NCBI RefSeq assembly: GCF_000711695.1
Contig: NW_013546937.1
Span: 17,352 to 81,351, forward strand
DNA length: 64,000 nt
Source of the DNA: Tilletiaria anomala UBC 951
Lineage: Eukaryota > Basidiomycota > Exobasidiomycetes > Georgefischeriales > Tilletiariaceae
Direction: 5' to 3'
Shown here one piece after another: positions 35,211 through 46,517 of this stretch; the stretch's first letter is position 1; each line of letters opens with the position of its first letter. Under the pieces are notes generated by a model. The model made no database searches. It was given only the letters and a program-made list of their open reading frames with translations, and was not told the origin of the DNA. The translations under genes were made by a program, and so were the position numbers.

Positions 35211-36256
35211 CTTGGACAGCGATCACACGCTATCGATGCCGCCTTTGCGAGTGTTATATGAGGCTTCGATCTGGCGTAATGCGGCTCTTTCTTTGATAGG
35301 ATATTTGCTGGATCGTTATACGGCCCTGCCTGCAGGCCTGTCCTCGTCGTATGCCTTGTTGCTGGCGATGACTACCGTCAGGATGACACGCCTCGCTCTG
35401 TGAACCTGGCGCGTCTCTTGGCGAGTGGAACGCATTCAAGTCATCGATCGTTCGCTCAGACGGCCTATCCCGGCGTCGAGCGGAAGAAGCGTTAGCATTC
35501 GGGTGTTTACCCGGTCGATATTGACGACAGATTGACACTCGAGGGTGCAGAGGATGCGATGCGGGTCGCAATCTTGCCCGATACCGTGAGGGCTAAAACG
35601 TTGGTTGGCGGTGGCTGTTCGTATCCGTTGTTGCTGCTAGATGGCCATCCTGACTCAGGTTCTTGCTGTGTTGCAAGATGTGTGTGTGCATGTAAGTAAC
35701 CCTATTAAGGTCCAATGCCAGCCTGTCAACAATAGAGATGAGAGCGACCTGCCACCTCATCTGTCACGGATTTAGATGGGCATTCGCCTCCAGCGTGACA
35801 GAGAGTGGCGCTGCGGTCTTGCGCTGTGCCTTTGCCAAACACGACCACTAGAGTGTACTTGCTGACGATTCAACCTTGACCGCTGTAGCATATGCAAACG
35901 GCCAGAATGCTTCGCCTCAATCCAGGGAGCTACGATCGACTCGCATTCGTACCAAGCAGCAGACATTGGATCCTCTTCATTTTGATATTCCAAGCCCATA
36001 GCACCCCGTCAACCAAGCGTGTTTGCTGAGGAGTTCCGTGCTGATCTGATCGCGTGACGCCATCATCGAATCGAAAGCCAACCGGAGCGCAACAACAGAC
36101 TCAGCTTTCGACCCGAATCATCTACGTACCCGCGCGAGACACTCCGGTCTCCAACTCGAGCCGTCCCTCTCTTCGTTTCGAGCACTCACATCAACCCGCT
36201 CGCATATTCGGGAGCTTGTTGCGCCTTCGGTGCGCAGCATATCTAGTCCCAGCAAG
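35211..36256. other. Divergent intergenic region
   Basis: Upstream region shared by ARL8 (-) and UBC8 (+). Nothing beyond short random frames is visible. Confidence 0.5.
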
Positions 36257-36899
36257 ATGAGCTCGCCCAAGAGACGGATCGAGACGGATGTCATGAAGCT
36301 GCTCATGAGTGACTACGAGATAACGCTCGTGAACGACAACATGCAGGAGTTTTACGTGCGGTTCCATGGGCCAGCAGAGAGTACGTGAGATGCACTGACA
36401 GCAAATTCATGGCTCGCGGGTTGACACAGCTCCCGATCTGCTAATCACAGCGCCATTTGAGGGAGGAGTGTGGAAAGTGCACGTCGAACTACCCGATCAA
36501 TATCCATACAAGTCTCCTTCGATCGGTTTCATGAACCGCATCTTCCACCCGAACATCGACGAGTTATCAGGCTCAGTCTGTCTGGACGTGATCAATCAGA
36601 CCTGGTCGCCAATGTTCGACATGATCAACATCTTCGAAGTCTTTCTGCCGCAGCTGCTGCGATATCCAAACCCAACGGATCCGCTCAACGGCGAGGCTGC
36701 TGCGCTGCTCATGCGCGAGCCAAAGAACTACGACGCAAAGGTCAAGGAGTACGTCAGGAAGTATGCGACAAAGGAGAGCGCAGACGCTGTTGGCGCGGAG
36801 GACGGCGAGGATGGGGAAGGCGAAGAGAGCGAGGAAGAAGAGATGAGCGACGTGGGCAGCTTCAGCGAGGAAGAAGCTGCAGGCGACATGGAGTTATGA
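36257..36899 (+). CDS. UBC8: Ubiquitin-conjugating enzyme E2, UBC8/UBE2H type
   Basis: Two exons: 36257-36380 and 36451-36899, giving 190 residues. The fold is complete: [20 protein letters not shown] helix, [14 protein letters not shown] strand, the HPN motif in RIFHPNIDE, catalytic Cys in [17 protein letters not shown], and the [18 protein letters not shown] segment typical of Ubc8. An acidic Glu/Asp-rich tail (about 45 residues) follows, as in this subfamily. UBC8 works with the GID/CTLH ubiquitin ligase in glucose-induced degradation of gluconeogenic enzymes. The tail is longer than the core needs and may bind basic proteins. Very sure of the assignment. Confidence 0.96.
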
Positions 36900-37416
36900 T
36901 GATCTTGCGCCTGCTTCGCCTCATCTCAGTCACCCAACCTATCTCCGCTGTGGCATGACTCGACAAACCCGCACACCACCCCCCGTCTCATCTCGGCATT
37001 ATCCCCACTCTTCGACACGACCAGCACATACAGCATGTTCCCGTACACCGCGCACACCACAAGGTGTAACTTGCTCCATAGCCCTCACACTACGTTCTCC
37101 ACCCAAGTTTGTCGGTCAGGCCGTGCTTCATCAACTCGCATGCGTTCGAGGTTCGCCCGACCCGCAGTCGCTGTCAACCTCTTCACGTTGCGTCCCGCTA
37201 CGATCCCCCGCCTTACAGAGGCCGTCTGACGCGTGACCTGCTTCACACCCCATCCACGACTTTCAATCCTGTTGTACTCTCTTCACAGCTTGGTAATGAG
37301 ACGATACTGATATACGAATGTTGCAGCGACCAGCTGTCCTTGACATTTTAACGCTACAACGTTGATACCTTGGCGCAGAGCAACTCGTCGGAGTCCATGA
37401 ATTCCCAGCGTGCCGA
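36900..37416. other. Convergent intergenic region
   Basis: It lies between the 3' ends of UBC8 and the METTL18-type gene. Presumably both 3' UTRs; no other feature is seen. Confidence 0.5.
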
Positions 37417-39056
37417 TCACGCCCAACCAACACTCAGAACGACACGGCCGACTCCCTGTTGTACCCGGTCGATCTCCTCCACCCACCCAGTTGCATCTAC
37501 CTCTCCGCTCTTATGGATCTCGCCAGGGTCGGAAGCCCGCTGATGTGAGATCACTGCTTGCTTGAGCGCCTGCACGCCACCTCCGACTCCAAAGTACAGG
37601 ACCTTGGCAGCTACGAGGCAAAGTGTGGATGAAGGGTGCCGTGGCTGCTGCTCGATCCTCGCGGCTCTCTCGCTCAGATATGTGCTCTCAAGATATCGCG
37701 AGACGCGCTGCGCGGAGGCAGAGGAGGCGAGCGGCGAGGAGCGTCGGCTGCACTCGGAGAGCAGTTGGACGAGCGACGGCAGTGAGTCGAGCGAGTAGAT
37801 TGTCTCAGATGTCAAGATCAAATCGTATGGTGCTAGAGAAGATGGAACTGCAGTCGCCATCATCGCTGTAGGCATGTTGGATGCGTCTGGCATTGTTGCC
37901 CAACGTGCGGCTTGCAACCCGGCCCAATCACCAGCAAAGAAACGCAGCGTGATTCCGCGTGAATTGAGTGCTTGAAGGAAAGCAGAGAGAAGGTCCGGGT
38001 GAATGGGAACCTCGGCGGCTTCCTCGCCGTTCGCTGTCCAGTTTGAGGCGGTAGAGCTGGTTGTAGATTCGTCGTCGTTGCTCTTCTTGGCTTTGCTCGG
38101 TGCTATCGGGTACTTCTCTCGGATCAAGGCAGCGGCGTCTGAGAAATACCAGGCTAGCACGAGATTGGGCACTGTCACCTGCAGGTGCCCCGATGATGTC
38201 GCGATCAGCGGCGCAGAGGGCTATATTCTGAGGGCGTGCACGACTCACCAGCTGCAGCACCTGCAAATTGTAGTCGAGAAGAAACAGCTCTGTCTTGCCC
38301 TTCTCAAGCTCCGACGACCGTGCAGACTTTTCGTTCAAAAGAAGGCTCAGCAGAAAGGCAGACGGCAAGGCCGTGCCACAGCCAATATCCAGGATAGATG
38401 CACCGTGCAGATGGTGTTTTGCACCTTCACCATTTCCAAAGCGGTCATGAAGCACGGAAATGAGATCCATCGAGCATTCCCACGTCTTGAGACCCCCCTC
38501 GTATACACCCGGTGTCAAGTCGGTGTTCGCATCAATGGCTTCTACATGTCGAGAGTCCGAACTGCCGAATCTTTCAGAACCGAAGGCTTCAGTTTCGTCT
38601 TCATCGTTGTCGGCATCAATGTGGGCGGTAAGGAGCTGGAACCGCGCATCGAACAGATCACGCCTGCGAAGTATCACCCAGTCTTCCTTGACGGCAGACG
38701 GATCCGAGGGTCCATTTTCAGGGGCCTGAGACGGACCATGGGCAAAGGCCGAAGACTTGCGCAGAGGCACCGATAGGGAAGAAAAGGAGAGACGAGGTGG
38801 AAAGTATTCAAGCTGGCATGGGAGAACGCCCGTGATGCAATGTTAGAATACAATAATCATCAACACTGCTAGCGGTCGATTCACTAACAAGCTCTTCTAA
38901 TGGAATCTCCAGACATTTTGCTTTCCCCTTTGCCTTGTCGGATTTTGCTGCTTGAGACACGGAGCCGAGCTGGGCGGATGTGGACGGCCCATGAGGGCCA
39001 AGAGCATCAGAGGACTCGTCCAGCTCCTCGTTGGCGAAATCGAATGCAAACGACAT
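37417..39056 (-). CDS. HPM1: Protein-histidine methyltransferase, METTL18/Hpm1 type
   Basis: Three exons: 39056-38889, 38812-38249, 38178-37417, giving 497 residues. The first exon encodes MSFAFDFANEELDE..CLEIPLEEL, which splices (GTTAGT donor, CTAAC branch) to LEYFPPRLSFSSLSVP. The Rossmann methyltransferase motifs follow: GVYEGGLKTWECSMDL, SILDIGCGTALPSAF (motif I), LFLLDYNLQVLQL, then YDLILTSETIYSLDSL and AAKVLYFGVGGGV. This set is diagnostic of the family that methylates a histidine of ribosomal protein uL3 (RPL3). A Ser/Asn-rich insert lies around residues 255-280. It is divergent from DOM34, another translation factor, with 459 bases between starts. Confidence 0.92.
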
Positions 39057-39515
39057 TTTGACCCGGGTAAAAGAGTGACTCGGTGCACTTTATACTTGCA
39101 AGGAAAGTCTCCAGCGGGTAGGTGCTCTGATAATGCACAGGTGGCTCGGGATAACATGAGAGAAGCCAGCCTGTAGTGAGCCCCTACTAGCATGGAGTTG
39201 ATGTTGATGTGGGGAGGTCACAAAGACGTGAAAAAGTTGAGCGCCGCAGCCCAAAAATCTCTTGGTCGTTGTGACGTGAGCCTCACCAACGAGTGATGCC
39301 TGAGTGCTGGTGACGTTTTGTTGGTCCATTGAGGACATAGCTCATCCACTTGTGAGGCTGCCGTGGTTCATGGTTTACCATGCTTCGTCAATGATGAAAA
39401 ATTGCCCCTTCTTGTCGCTCAGAGCTGGATAAATCCGACGCTTCCAGCGCTCGTCTCCGTGTACGCTTCAGGTTGGTCACCGAAACAACGCTGTTAGCAG
39501 CGCAAACTTACAAGC
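39057..39515. promoter_or_regulatory. Shared divergent upstream region of HPM1 and DOM34
   Basis: Both genes start at the edges of this 459-base segment and are transcribed outward. It must hold at least one, probably two, promoters. No specific motif is claimed. Confidence 0.45.
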
Positions 39516-41010
39516 ATGAAGGTCACATCACGGCATCTGGAGCGAGACGGGTCGGGCAAAGTGACCTTGATTCCTGAGGAAGAGTGAGTGTTTGAAGCCG
39601 CCAAGTGGCACTTCATGCTGAATATATCCTATGCACCGGAATTGTGAACGATAGTGAGGACATGTACCACTTGTACAATCTCATCGAGCAGGGCGATTCC
39701 ATCCGTGCTGCTGCTGTCCGACGGGTCCAATCTGAATCAAGCACCGGCTCGATAGAGTCACACAGAGTTAAATTGAATCTCACTATCCAAGTCACAAAAG
39801 TGTCCTTTGACGCTACTGGATCCTCCGCGCCGCCAGACCCGCTAACAGGGTCGACGTCAGCTGCTAATGGTACACAAGATGATGTGGCTGCAACCTCCTC
39901 AGCAGGCGCGCTGGGCGGCGGCTCGGGAGGAGATGGTGTCACATTGCAAGTCTCTGGAAGGGTCGTCGAAGAGAACCAGCACGTCAAGATGGGAGCATTC
40001 CATACTCTTGACCTTGAGTGCAACCGACCGCTCACAATCACAAAGGAGACATGGGATTCCGTGCATCTGGAGCGGTTGCAAGAAAGTTCTGACGTAGGGC
40101 AAAGGGCAGAAGTCGGAGCGGTGGTGTTGGGAGAGGGTAAGTCCATGATGACGGTTGAGTTCGTGCTTCGAAGAGGTATGCTGACTATCATGCTCTCCAA
40201 GGGACGGCAATTGTGTGCTTGCTAACGGAACACATGACCGTCGTGCGGCAACGGATAGACGTTCCTGTTCCTCGAAAGCGAAAAGGGTTGCCCACATCTT
40301 CAGCGGACAAAGCGACTGGGCGATTTTACGCGCAGGTCTACAACGCAGTGCTTAAGCTCTTGCAGCTTCCAGCCATTCGCTTGATTATCCTTGCAAGTCC
40401 AGGATTCACCAAGGACAGCGTATACGATTTTCTTCTGGCCGAGGCGACAAAGCGAGGCGACAAGGCGCTAATAGGCAGCGAATCGAAGCGTAAGCTGATC
40501 AAGATCCACTGCAACAGTCCACATCTCCACTCCCTCATGGAGGTAATACGCAGTCCGGAGGTCAGCGCACAACTGAAGGACACCAAATTTGCGCGCGAAG
40601 GTGCGCTGCTCGACAAATTCATGCGTATGCTCTCGTCCGATGAGCACCGCGCTTGGTACGGCGAGAAGCACGTGTTGCTCGCCGCATCGCGGGGAGCCAT
40701 CGGCACGCTACTCATCTCCGACGGCCTCTTCCGATCAGCTGACCCGGCGAGGCGGAAAATCTTCGTGCAGCTCGTAGAGGACGTGCGCGCGCTAGGTGGT
40801 GAGACAGCTATCTTCAGCTCACTGCATGAAAGCGGTCGTCAACTCAACGGCCTTACGGGCATCGCCGCCATCCTCACGTTCCCGCTCGACATCGAGATGG
40901 TAGAAGAGGAGGAGAGAGAAGCGGCCAAGGCGGAGGCTAGCAAGGCGAAAACCGATGCAACGGACGAGGATGGCCATCCGCCACTTAGACCGAACCCGAA
41001 CCTGTCTTAG
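39516..41010 (+). CDS. DOM34: Ribosome-rescue factor Dom34/pelota
   Basis: Three exons: 39516-39583, 39655-40136, 40202-41010, giving 452 residues. It starts [20 protein letters not shown] and splices to [17 protein letters not shown]; exon 3 restores [20 protein letters not shown]. Further blocks are [50 protein letters not shown] and the C-terminal [21 protein letters not shown]. Domain order matches Dom34: N-terminal Sm-like domain, then the two eRF1-like domains lacking a GGQ loop. With Hbs1 it splits stalled ribosomes in no-go and nonstop decay. About 45 residues of Ser/Ala/Gly-rich sequence are inserted in the N-terminal domain. A charged C-terminal tail follows. Confidence 0.95.
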
Positions 41011-41197
41011 CGTGTCATATATGTGCTTCGTGGTCTCTTCATATCGTAATGTTGCGGACCGGCCGCTCAACCCTCATTCGTTTACATGGATACTTGCAGA
41101 CAGCACTAGAGATACAGAACAGACGTCAATTGCTTAGCAAGAGCAAAGAAATGCAAAGGGAAGAAGGAAAATTGCAAAGGACCAAAAGAAAAGCCTT

Positions 41198-44100
41198 TTA
41201 GGGCCCAGCAGCGAGCCTCGCCCGTTTGGAGGGCGATTCTTGCTTGGAAGGGTCGTCCTTTGAAGCGTTGGAAGTCGAACGCGGTCTACCAGATGCCTTG
41301 TTAGCAGGCGAGGTCTGCACCTCGCTCTGCAGCTGAGTCTCTTCATCGCCGTATGTCAGAGGCCCACGTTGGAAGACGTACGCAGTAGCATCCGACTCAG
41401 CCACGTCGGTGAACCGTCCAGCCTTCTCGTTGTGCCGACTGGGCGTGCCCATCCCCATCCCTCCTCCATTGAGTTCCGATGGGAAGGGGTCAAAGACACC
41501 GGTGGCAGAAACTCCGCGCATGCGCGGCGTGCGCCGCGAACGCGGCTGCGGGCTGGGGCTGACGTTGAGGAAATCAGCGTAGCTGAAGTTGGTGCCGGGT
41601 GCTTTGGGCGTGCGAGGAGGGCCGCCTGGTGGCGTGGAAGGCAGAGGAAGGAGCGCGTTGGCGGAAGCGTCGAGCACATCGCTCGCCATCACGCAGTCCT
41701 CTGGTATGACATCAGAGGCGTGGGGAAGGCGCGCAGAGGGAGGGACCCGAGGAGGTGTCTGTATCTGCCCGCTGTTGCAGTTGTCTTTATTGTTGCTCTC
41801 ACCATCGCTGGCTGAGCCGTCCTGCGTATTGGACGCGGAAGATGAATTGACGGGTGTGGTGTCGGAGCCGATGGCCGCGGAAGGTGCCAAGCTGAGCATC
41901 GTCGTATCAGACTCCTGCGAGTTGATGAGGTCCTTATGTGCTCTATCATGTCGTATATTCTGCGCCCCCAAGCCGTCGAGCAGCGGGTCTACATCCTGGA
42001 ACAACGACCGCGCGACTCCACTACTATCGATGCGCTGTCTTCGCCCGTTTCCGAGCAGGCTGGGCGTGGCGCCTGCGAAGCGGCTGCGATTCTTCGTGTC
42101 AGTCGCTGGGGACGGCGACGTGGCGAGAAGAAGCATGAGTTCTGCCGCTTCGCCTTCGTCTGGCTCCGCCTGTGCGCGCTCTTCGTTCCGCGACTTTGAA
42201 CCCGAGCCCAGGCCAGCAGTCGAGGTAGGGCCAACAGGCTCGCTCCTCGCATCGCTGAGAGTCGCGCTTCCGTTGATGCGCGGCGACCCCGGGAAGGACT
42301 TGCGATGCGCGGCGGGCGACGCGGTCAGTCCCGAATGACTCCCTCCTGCTGTGAAGGCAGCGAATGCTGCGGACGAGGTGCTTGAAGCAGAGCGAGGCGT
42401 CATACCGTGTGGCGACGGTCGCGCAAAGCCCAATTCGATCGACGCTCCGAGGCGCCCGCTCAGCGGTCGCCGCGGAGACGTGCAAAGCGCCGAAGGGGAC
42501 TGTCCGCCGCCAGCGCCACTGCCATTGGCCATGCGAGCCGAGCTGCGCTCGTCGGAGATCGCAGCAAGAAAAGATGCGACGCGATCGCGCTCCGCTGCGT
42601 CTTCCGCTGCTGTGTCGCCGCTGTTGACAAGGCTGTTGATACTGCTGCTGCCGCCACTGGCGTCGTGGGGCCCTTGATGCTGGAATCGCACGCCGTTCAC
42701 CGACGTGTTGCGCGATCGGGACAGAGCGGCACCTGCACCCGTGGGATGGGCGATGCCGAGGTCCTTGGCGAGCGAAGAGGCGGGATGGCCATTGGGAAGA
42801 AAGGCGAGCGGATCTGGCGTGTTTCCTCCTGCACCGCCGCCGGCGCCTAAGAGCGCGACATCGCGGCTACTCGTGCGCATACGCCCACTTGCAGAGCGCA
42901 AAGGGCTGCCGGCGCTGGACGTGGCTGACGAGGGTGTGGATATGCCGAGGCCGGCGAGCCCGATGCGCTTGTGGCGCGGCGAGGGCGTCTTGGTCGGAGT
43001 CGTGCTGGCAACAGCAGCGGCGCTGGTCGTCGCATTGGACGAGGGAGCGCTGCTGATCGCACCGGCGATGGCGCGATGGTTGTGCCAGCTCGTCTGCCGG
43101 CGAATACCCTGGTTGCTGTTATGCGGTGGGCTGCCGTGCCAGAACGTCGGCCCATAGCCCTGCGCATACCCTTGCGCGTAGCCGTGCAGGTGCGGGTACG
43201 GTGCATGCTGTGAGCCGTCCGCGGCAGTGACAGCCGCGGTACCTGCAACGAGCGGGTGCTGTTGCCCTGGTAGAGGCTGCGCGTGCTGCGGCTGTGCGGC
43301 GTGGTACGCTGGGCGCTGACCAGCGATAAAGTTCGGGACCTGATCGTCCGCGTAGCTCTGTCTACGTTGCCTGAGCGCCAGCTCACCCTTCATACCCAAC
43401 TGCATACCCGCCCGCATCCCCAACGCCTCGCGCGGCACATGCTGCTGCTGCTGCTGACCATGATGGTGCTTCTGGTGAGGCGAGAGTTGCGGCAACGGTG
43501 CGAAAGCGAATGCGAGCTGCAGTTCCCGCTTGCGTTGCTCCTGCGTCGGGTGGTTGTGCGGATCGAAGCGCGGGCCGCCCGGGCGCGACGGCGAGCCGAG
43601 CTGGGGACTGGCTGCTGCGCGGCTAAGCAGCGACGCCGTGCCGGTCATGTCTGAGTTGCTCGGCGAGCTGGAGGCGGTGTTTCCAGCACTAACAGCAGTC
43701 GATGAAAAGGGCGAATTGCGCAGTTGTTGCGGAGCGCGCCGCGCTTGCGACTGTTTTTGGGGTTGTTGCTGTTGTTGTTGCGTTTGAGTAGCGGTCAGAG
43801 AACCGCTGATGGAACCGGGAGGCGTCGTGGGCTCGATGTGCAGCTGCTTGAACGCGGGGCCAAAGACCGTCTCGTAGATGCTGCGCTGCGGCTGGCGAGC
43901 GGGTCGCGCAGCGCCGGCTGCTGTCGTGCCGGACGGTTGGGACAAGCCGGCTGGCGAGCCCTCGTGCCGGCCTTCTCGGTCTGCGTTCGGTTGCGCGTGC
44001 CCGTTGGGCATCGTGCGCGACTGGCGCGGCGGCGTCCTCGGGACGCGCACGGGTGGCCTGCGGCTCGCGCTGCGATGCTGATCTTCCCCGCCGCCGCCGC

Positions 44101-45109
44101 TGCTCTTGCCGTCGCTTGCTGGCCCAGTCCCGGATGCGCTGCCGGAGAAGTCGGCGTCATCGACCGCCATTGCCCTCGCCGACGCAGATGCCATGGCCAT
44201 GGGCCCGACGTGCCCGACCCAGCCGGCGTGCTCGGCGGCGTGCAGGGAGGACATGGTGACAGCGGGCGAGAAGGCCGACGAAGCGGCGGGAGACGCGGCG
44301 GAAGCGGCTGACGAGGAGGTGGAGGAGAAGGATGACGACGAGGAGGAGGATGAGGAGGAGGGGGAGGATAGAGCACAGGTGTGTGCGCGCTCGGCGCGCG
44401 CGGACGCGTTCGCGAGCAGGTCGTCGATGCTCGCTGCTGCTGCTGCTATTGCTTGGATGGGCGCTGCTGCTCGTTCGGCCGAGGAGAAGGACGCAGAGGC
44501 TGGTGGCAGCTTCGCTGGTGTGCGACACGACGCCGGTAAAGAGTTTCCATTCGCTCCGTAGGAGGATTGGCAATGAGAGGCGGCGGAAACGGGGAGGATG
44601 GAGCGGGCGCTTTGCATGCGCCGACGCGGCGGATCATCGCTGCTCACGTCGCTCGTGAATGTCGGCGCACTGCTGCCGTGGAAATGGTTGACAGCTGCGC
44701 TCGACCGGAACAAAGGGGATACGGGCTGCTGCTGCTGCTGGTCTGTGGATTGGATAGAGCGGAAGAGCGAGGGGGCGGCTCGACACGTCGACTTGGCTGC
44801 GAGCTGCAAGCGCGAGCGCAGTGCTTGAGCAGCCTGGGTCAGGTCGCAATTATCAGGCAGGAGCAAGAGCAAGAGCAGGAAGAGGTTTGGAGCGTCAGTA
44901 CGGCACTGGACACTACGGAAAGCGGAAAGCGGTGGTGCACCTTCTCGACTTGCATGGAACTCAGCTTCTTCGGGCCGTTGCCATTCACTGATTCCCAGCC
45001 GTGCTCCATCTGGAGCGAGGGTTCGGTGGCGAGGGCGTCCATGACGACGCTGCGTGACGGGTGCGCCATCGCCGGCTCCAAGGAGAAAGGGGGACTTGAT
45101 TCTGTTCAC
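41198..45109 (-). CDS. 1303-residue low-complexity protein of unknown function
   Basis: One uninterrupted frame of 1303 codons from an ATG at 45109. An internal ATG at 44254 (MSSLHAAEHAGWVG) may be the true start, giving about 1018 residues; upstream of it the sequence is repeat-like (poly-Ser, poly-Leu, poly-Gln). The body is rich in Ser, Ala, Gly, Gln and Pro with many SP/TP sites and Gln/His runs, typical of fungal transcription-associated or RNA-binding regulators. Two short blocks look constrained: YETVFGPAFKQLHIEPTTPP and, near the C-terminus, NFSYADFLNVSPSP followed by SRRTPRMRG. It ends with a Lys/Arg/Ser-rich tail. I cannot name a family. The GC-rich composition makes many false frames on the other strand. 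Confidence 0.7.
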   Translation of the reverse strand: MNRIKSPFLLGAGDGAPVTQRRHGRPRHRTLAPDGARLGISEWQRPEEAEFHASREGAPPLSAFRSVQCRTDAPNLFLLLLLLLPDNCDLTQAAQALRSRLQLAAKSTCRAAPSLFRSIQSTDQQQQQPVSPLFRSSAAVNHFHGSSAPTFTSDVSSDDPPRRRMQSARSILPVSAASHCQSSYGANGNSLPASCRTPAKLPPASASFSSAERAAAPIQAIAAAAASIDDLLANASARAERAHTCALSSPSSSSSSSSSSFSSTSSSAASAASPAASSAFSPAVTMSSLHAAEHAGWVGHVGPMAMASASARAMAVDDADFSGSASGTGPASDGKSSGGGGEDQHRSASRRPPVRVPRTPPRQSRTMPNGHAQPNADREGRHEGSPAGLSQPSGTTAAGAARPARQPQRSIYETVFGPAFKQLHIEPTTPPGSISGSLTATQTQQQQQQPQKQSQARRAPQQLRNSPFSSTAVSAGNTASSSPSNSDMTGTASLLSRAAASPQLGSPSRPGGPRFDPHNHPTQEQRKRELQLAFAFAPLPQLSPHQKHHHGQQQQQHVPREALGMRAGMQLGMKGELALRQRRQSYADDQVPNFIAGQRPAYHAAQPQHAQPLPGQQHPLVAGTAAVTAADGSQHAPYPHLHGYAQGYAQGYGPTFWHGSPPHNSNQGIRRQTSWHNHRAIAGAISSAPSSNATTSAAAVASTTPTKTPSPRHKRIGLAGLGISTPSSATSSAGSPLRSASGRMRTSSRDVALLGAGGGAGGNTPDPLAFLPNGHPASSLAKDLGIAHPTGAGAALSRSRNTSVNGVRFQHQGPHDASGGSSSINSLVNSGDTAAEDAAERDRVASFLAAISDERSSARMANGSGAGGGQSPSALCTSPRRPLSGRLGASIELGFARPSPHGMTPRSASSTSSAAFAAFTAGGSHSGLTASPAAHRKSFPGSPRINGSATLSDARSEPVGPTSTAGLGSGSKSRNEERAQAEPDEGEAAELMLLLATSPSPATDTKNRSRFAGATPSLLGNGRRQRIDSSGVARSLFQDVDPLLDGLGAQNIRHDRAHKDLINSQESDTTMLSLAPSAAIGSDTTPVNSSSASNTQDGSASDGESNNKDNCNSGQIQTPPRVPPSARLPHASDVIPEDCVMASDVLDASANALLPLPSTPPGGPPRTPKAPGTNFSYADFLNVSPSPQPRSRRTPRMRGVSATGVFDPFPSELNGGGMGMGTPSRHNEKAGRFTDVAESDATAYVFQRGPLTYGDEETQLQSEVQTSPANKASGRPRSTSNASKDDPSKQESPSKRARLAAGP

Positions 45110-46517
45110 AGGCAGTTCTGACGCTCGGCTTCCTGCGCAGCTGAGGCCTGATGGATGGGTGGGCCGAGTGGTTCACGCTCGAAGCTGCTGCTGCTGGCGG
45201 TCGATGGATGGCCACATGTATGCCATGTGCTATATGCAATGTTATGCTATGCAGTGAAGACGGGCGGCACCTGGGCCTGAGCCGCTTGCTATGCGATATT
45301 TTCTAGCAGGCCCCGATCCACTGCCTGCTGTCTGTGCCAGCAGGTGGATCAGATGCTGCGACCTTTGCGCGATGGATCGCTCAAGCGCCGGCGAAGCGCG
45401 CGTGATCACGGACGGGATGCTACCCGCGCACCCAGGGGACGGCGTAGGCGTTCGACGGCAGCGACAGGTGCGTGCTGTTTCTGGATGATGATGGATACGG
45501 GTGGATATCCCAGCAGGCCTCACAGGAGGAGCGCAGGTCGAAGGGCGGGGGTGCCGAGTTCCGAGCTCCGATGCATGGTGGAAGGGGAATGAGGGATGGT
45601 CATGGTGGGGATGTACGATGATGCTGCATCGGGGGGGGGCAGTGTGACACGAAGGTGATATGGGGGAAGGAGGCAACTCTGTGACTGCTGCTCGCTATGG
45701 AATCAGCTGTTGGCGCGCGTGTGATCAGTTTGCAACCCTCCCTCGCAGAGCAGACAAGACACTCTCTGCCATCCGCAGCACACTGCTTCAGTGCCTAAAG
45801 CCTATAGCGACGCGTCATCGTGACGCGCCTGTCCTGCCTGTGCGCGACGCGACGCGAAGAAGAAAAGGGGAGAAAAAATTTGCACCACGCGGTGCGCCGC
45901 GTGGACGGTTGAGTGCTGTATTGTACAATACGTATGTACGCTGTGCTTCTGTTTGCTGGGGGAACTGCTCTCCTGCATCCTCAGCTCGGCTGCCCTGTTC
46001 ATCAGTTCGGCCATCAAGCATGTGGCTGGCGCCACAGGCCTGGCCCGTCACCGACATCATCGCAGAGTCAAGTGCAGGGGCTGTTGGCCTGGAGGAGACA
46101 AAGCCCTCCATCTCCCTACCCGCAGCAGGGAGCCAGGTATGGCATTCTGTAATCAAGTGCACGAGTGTAGATGGAACGGAACGGTTCAAGCCCCGCACCA
46201 CCAGTGCCGCCGATCATTACTCATTGACTGGTAGGGCAGGTTACGAGAGTCGGATTTGCACCCAGCTTCCTCAATCCTACACGTTTACTTCTCTAGTTTT
46301 GGACTCCGGCTGGTTCGAGTTGAGCTCGTTCCGTTTCTAGACACCATCGAAAGGCCGCGGAAAAAGGAGGGGCCAGCCCGGCCAAGGAACGAGGCGGAGT
46401 AGTAATGTCGACATGCACACGCGAGAGTGCACTGTTTAAAAACATTGGTCTATGTGGGCAAGCTCTGCACGAATCATGTATCGTGATGAGACATATGGAT
46501 GGAGTTGCGTTGTCTTT
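45110..46517. other. 1.4-kb intergenic region
   Basis: It lies upstream of the 1303-codon gene and downstream of SLD5. It holds a G9 run near 45630 and short frames without features. Probably a long 5' UTR/promoter; nothing else is supported. Confidence 0.45.

Noticed and set aside
41369-45121. Many plus-strand frames of 100-250 codons
   Set aside because: They are antisense to the GC-rich 1303-codon gene and reflect its codon composition.
46180-46200. B-box-like GGTTCAAGCCC sequence suggesting a tRNA
   Set aside because: The flanking bases do not form a T stem or acceptor stem and no A-box is placed correctly.
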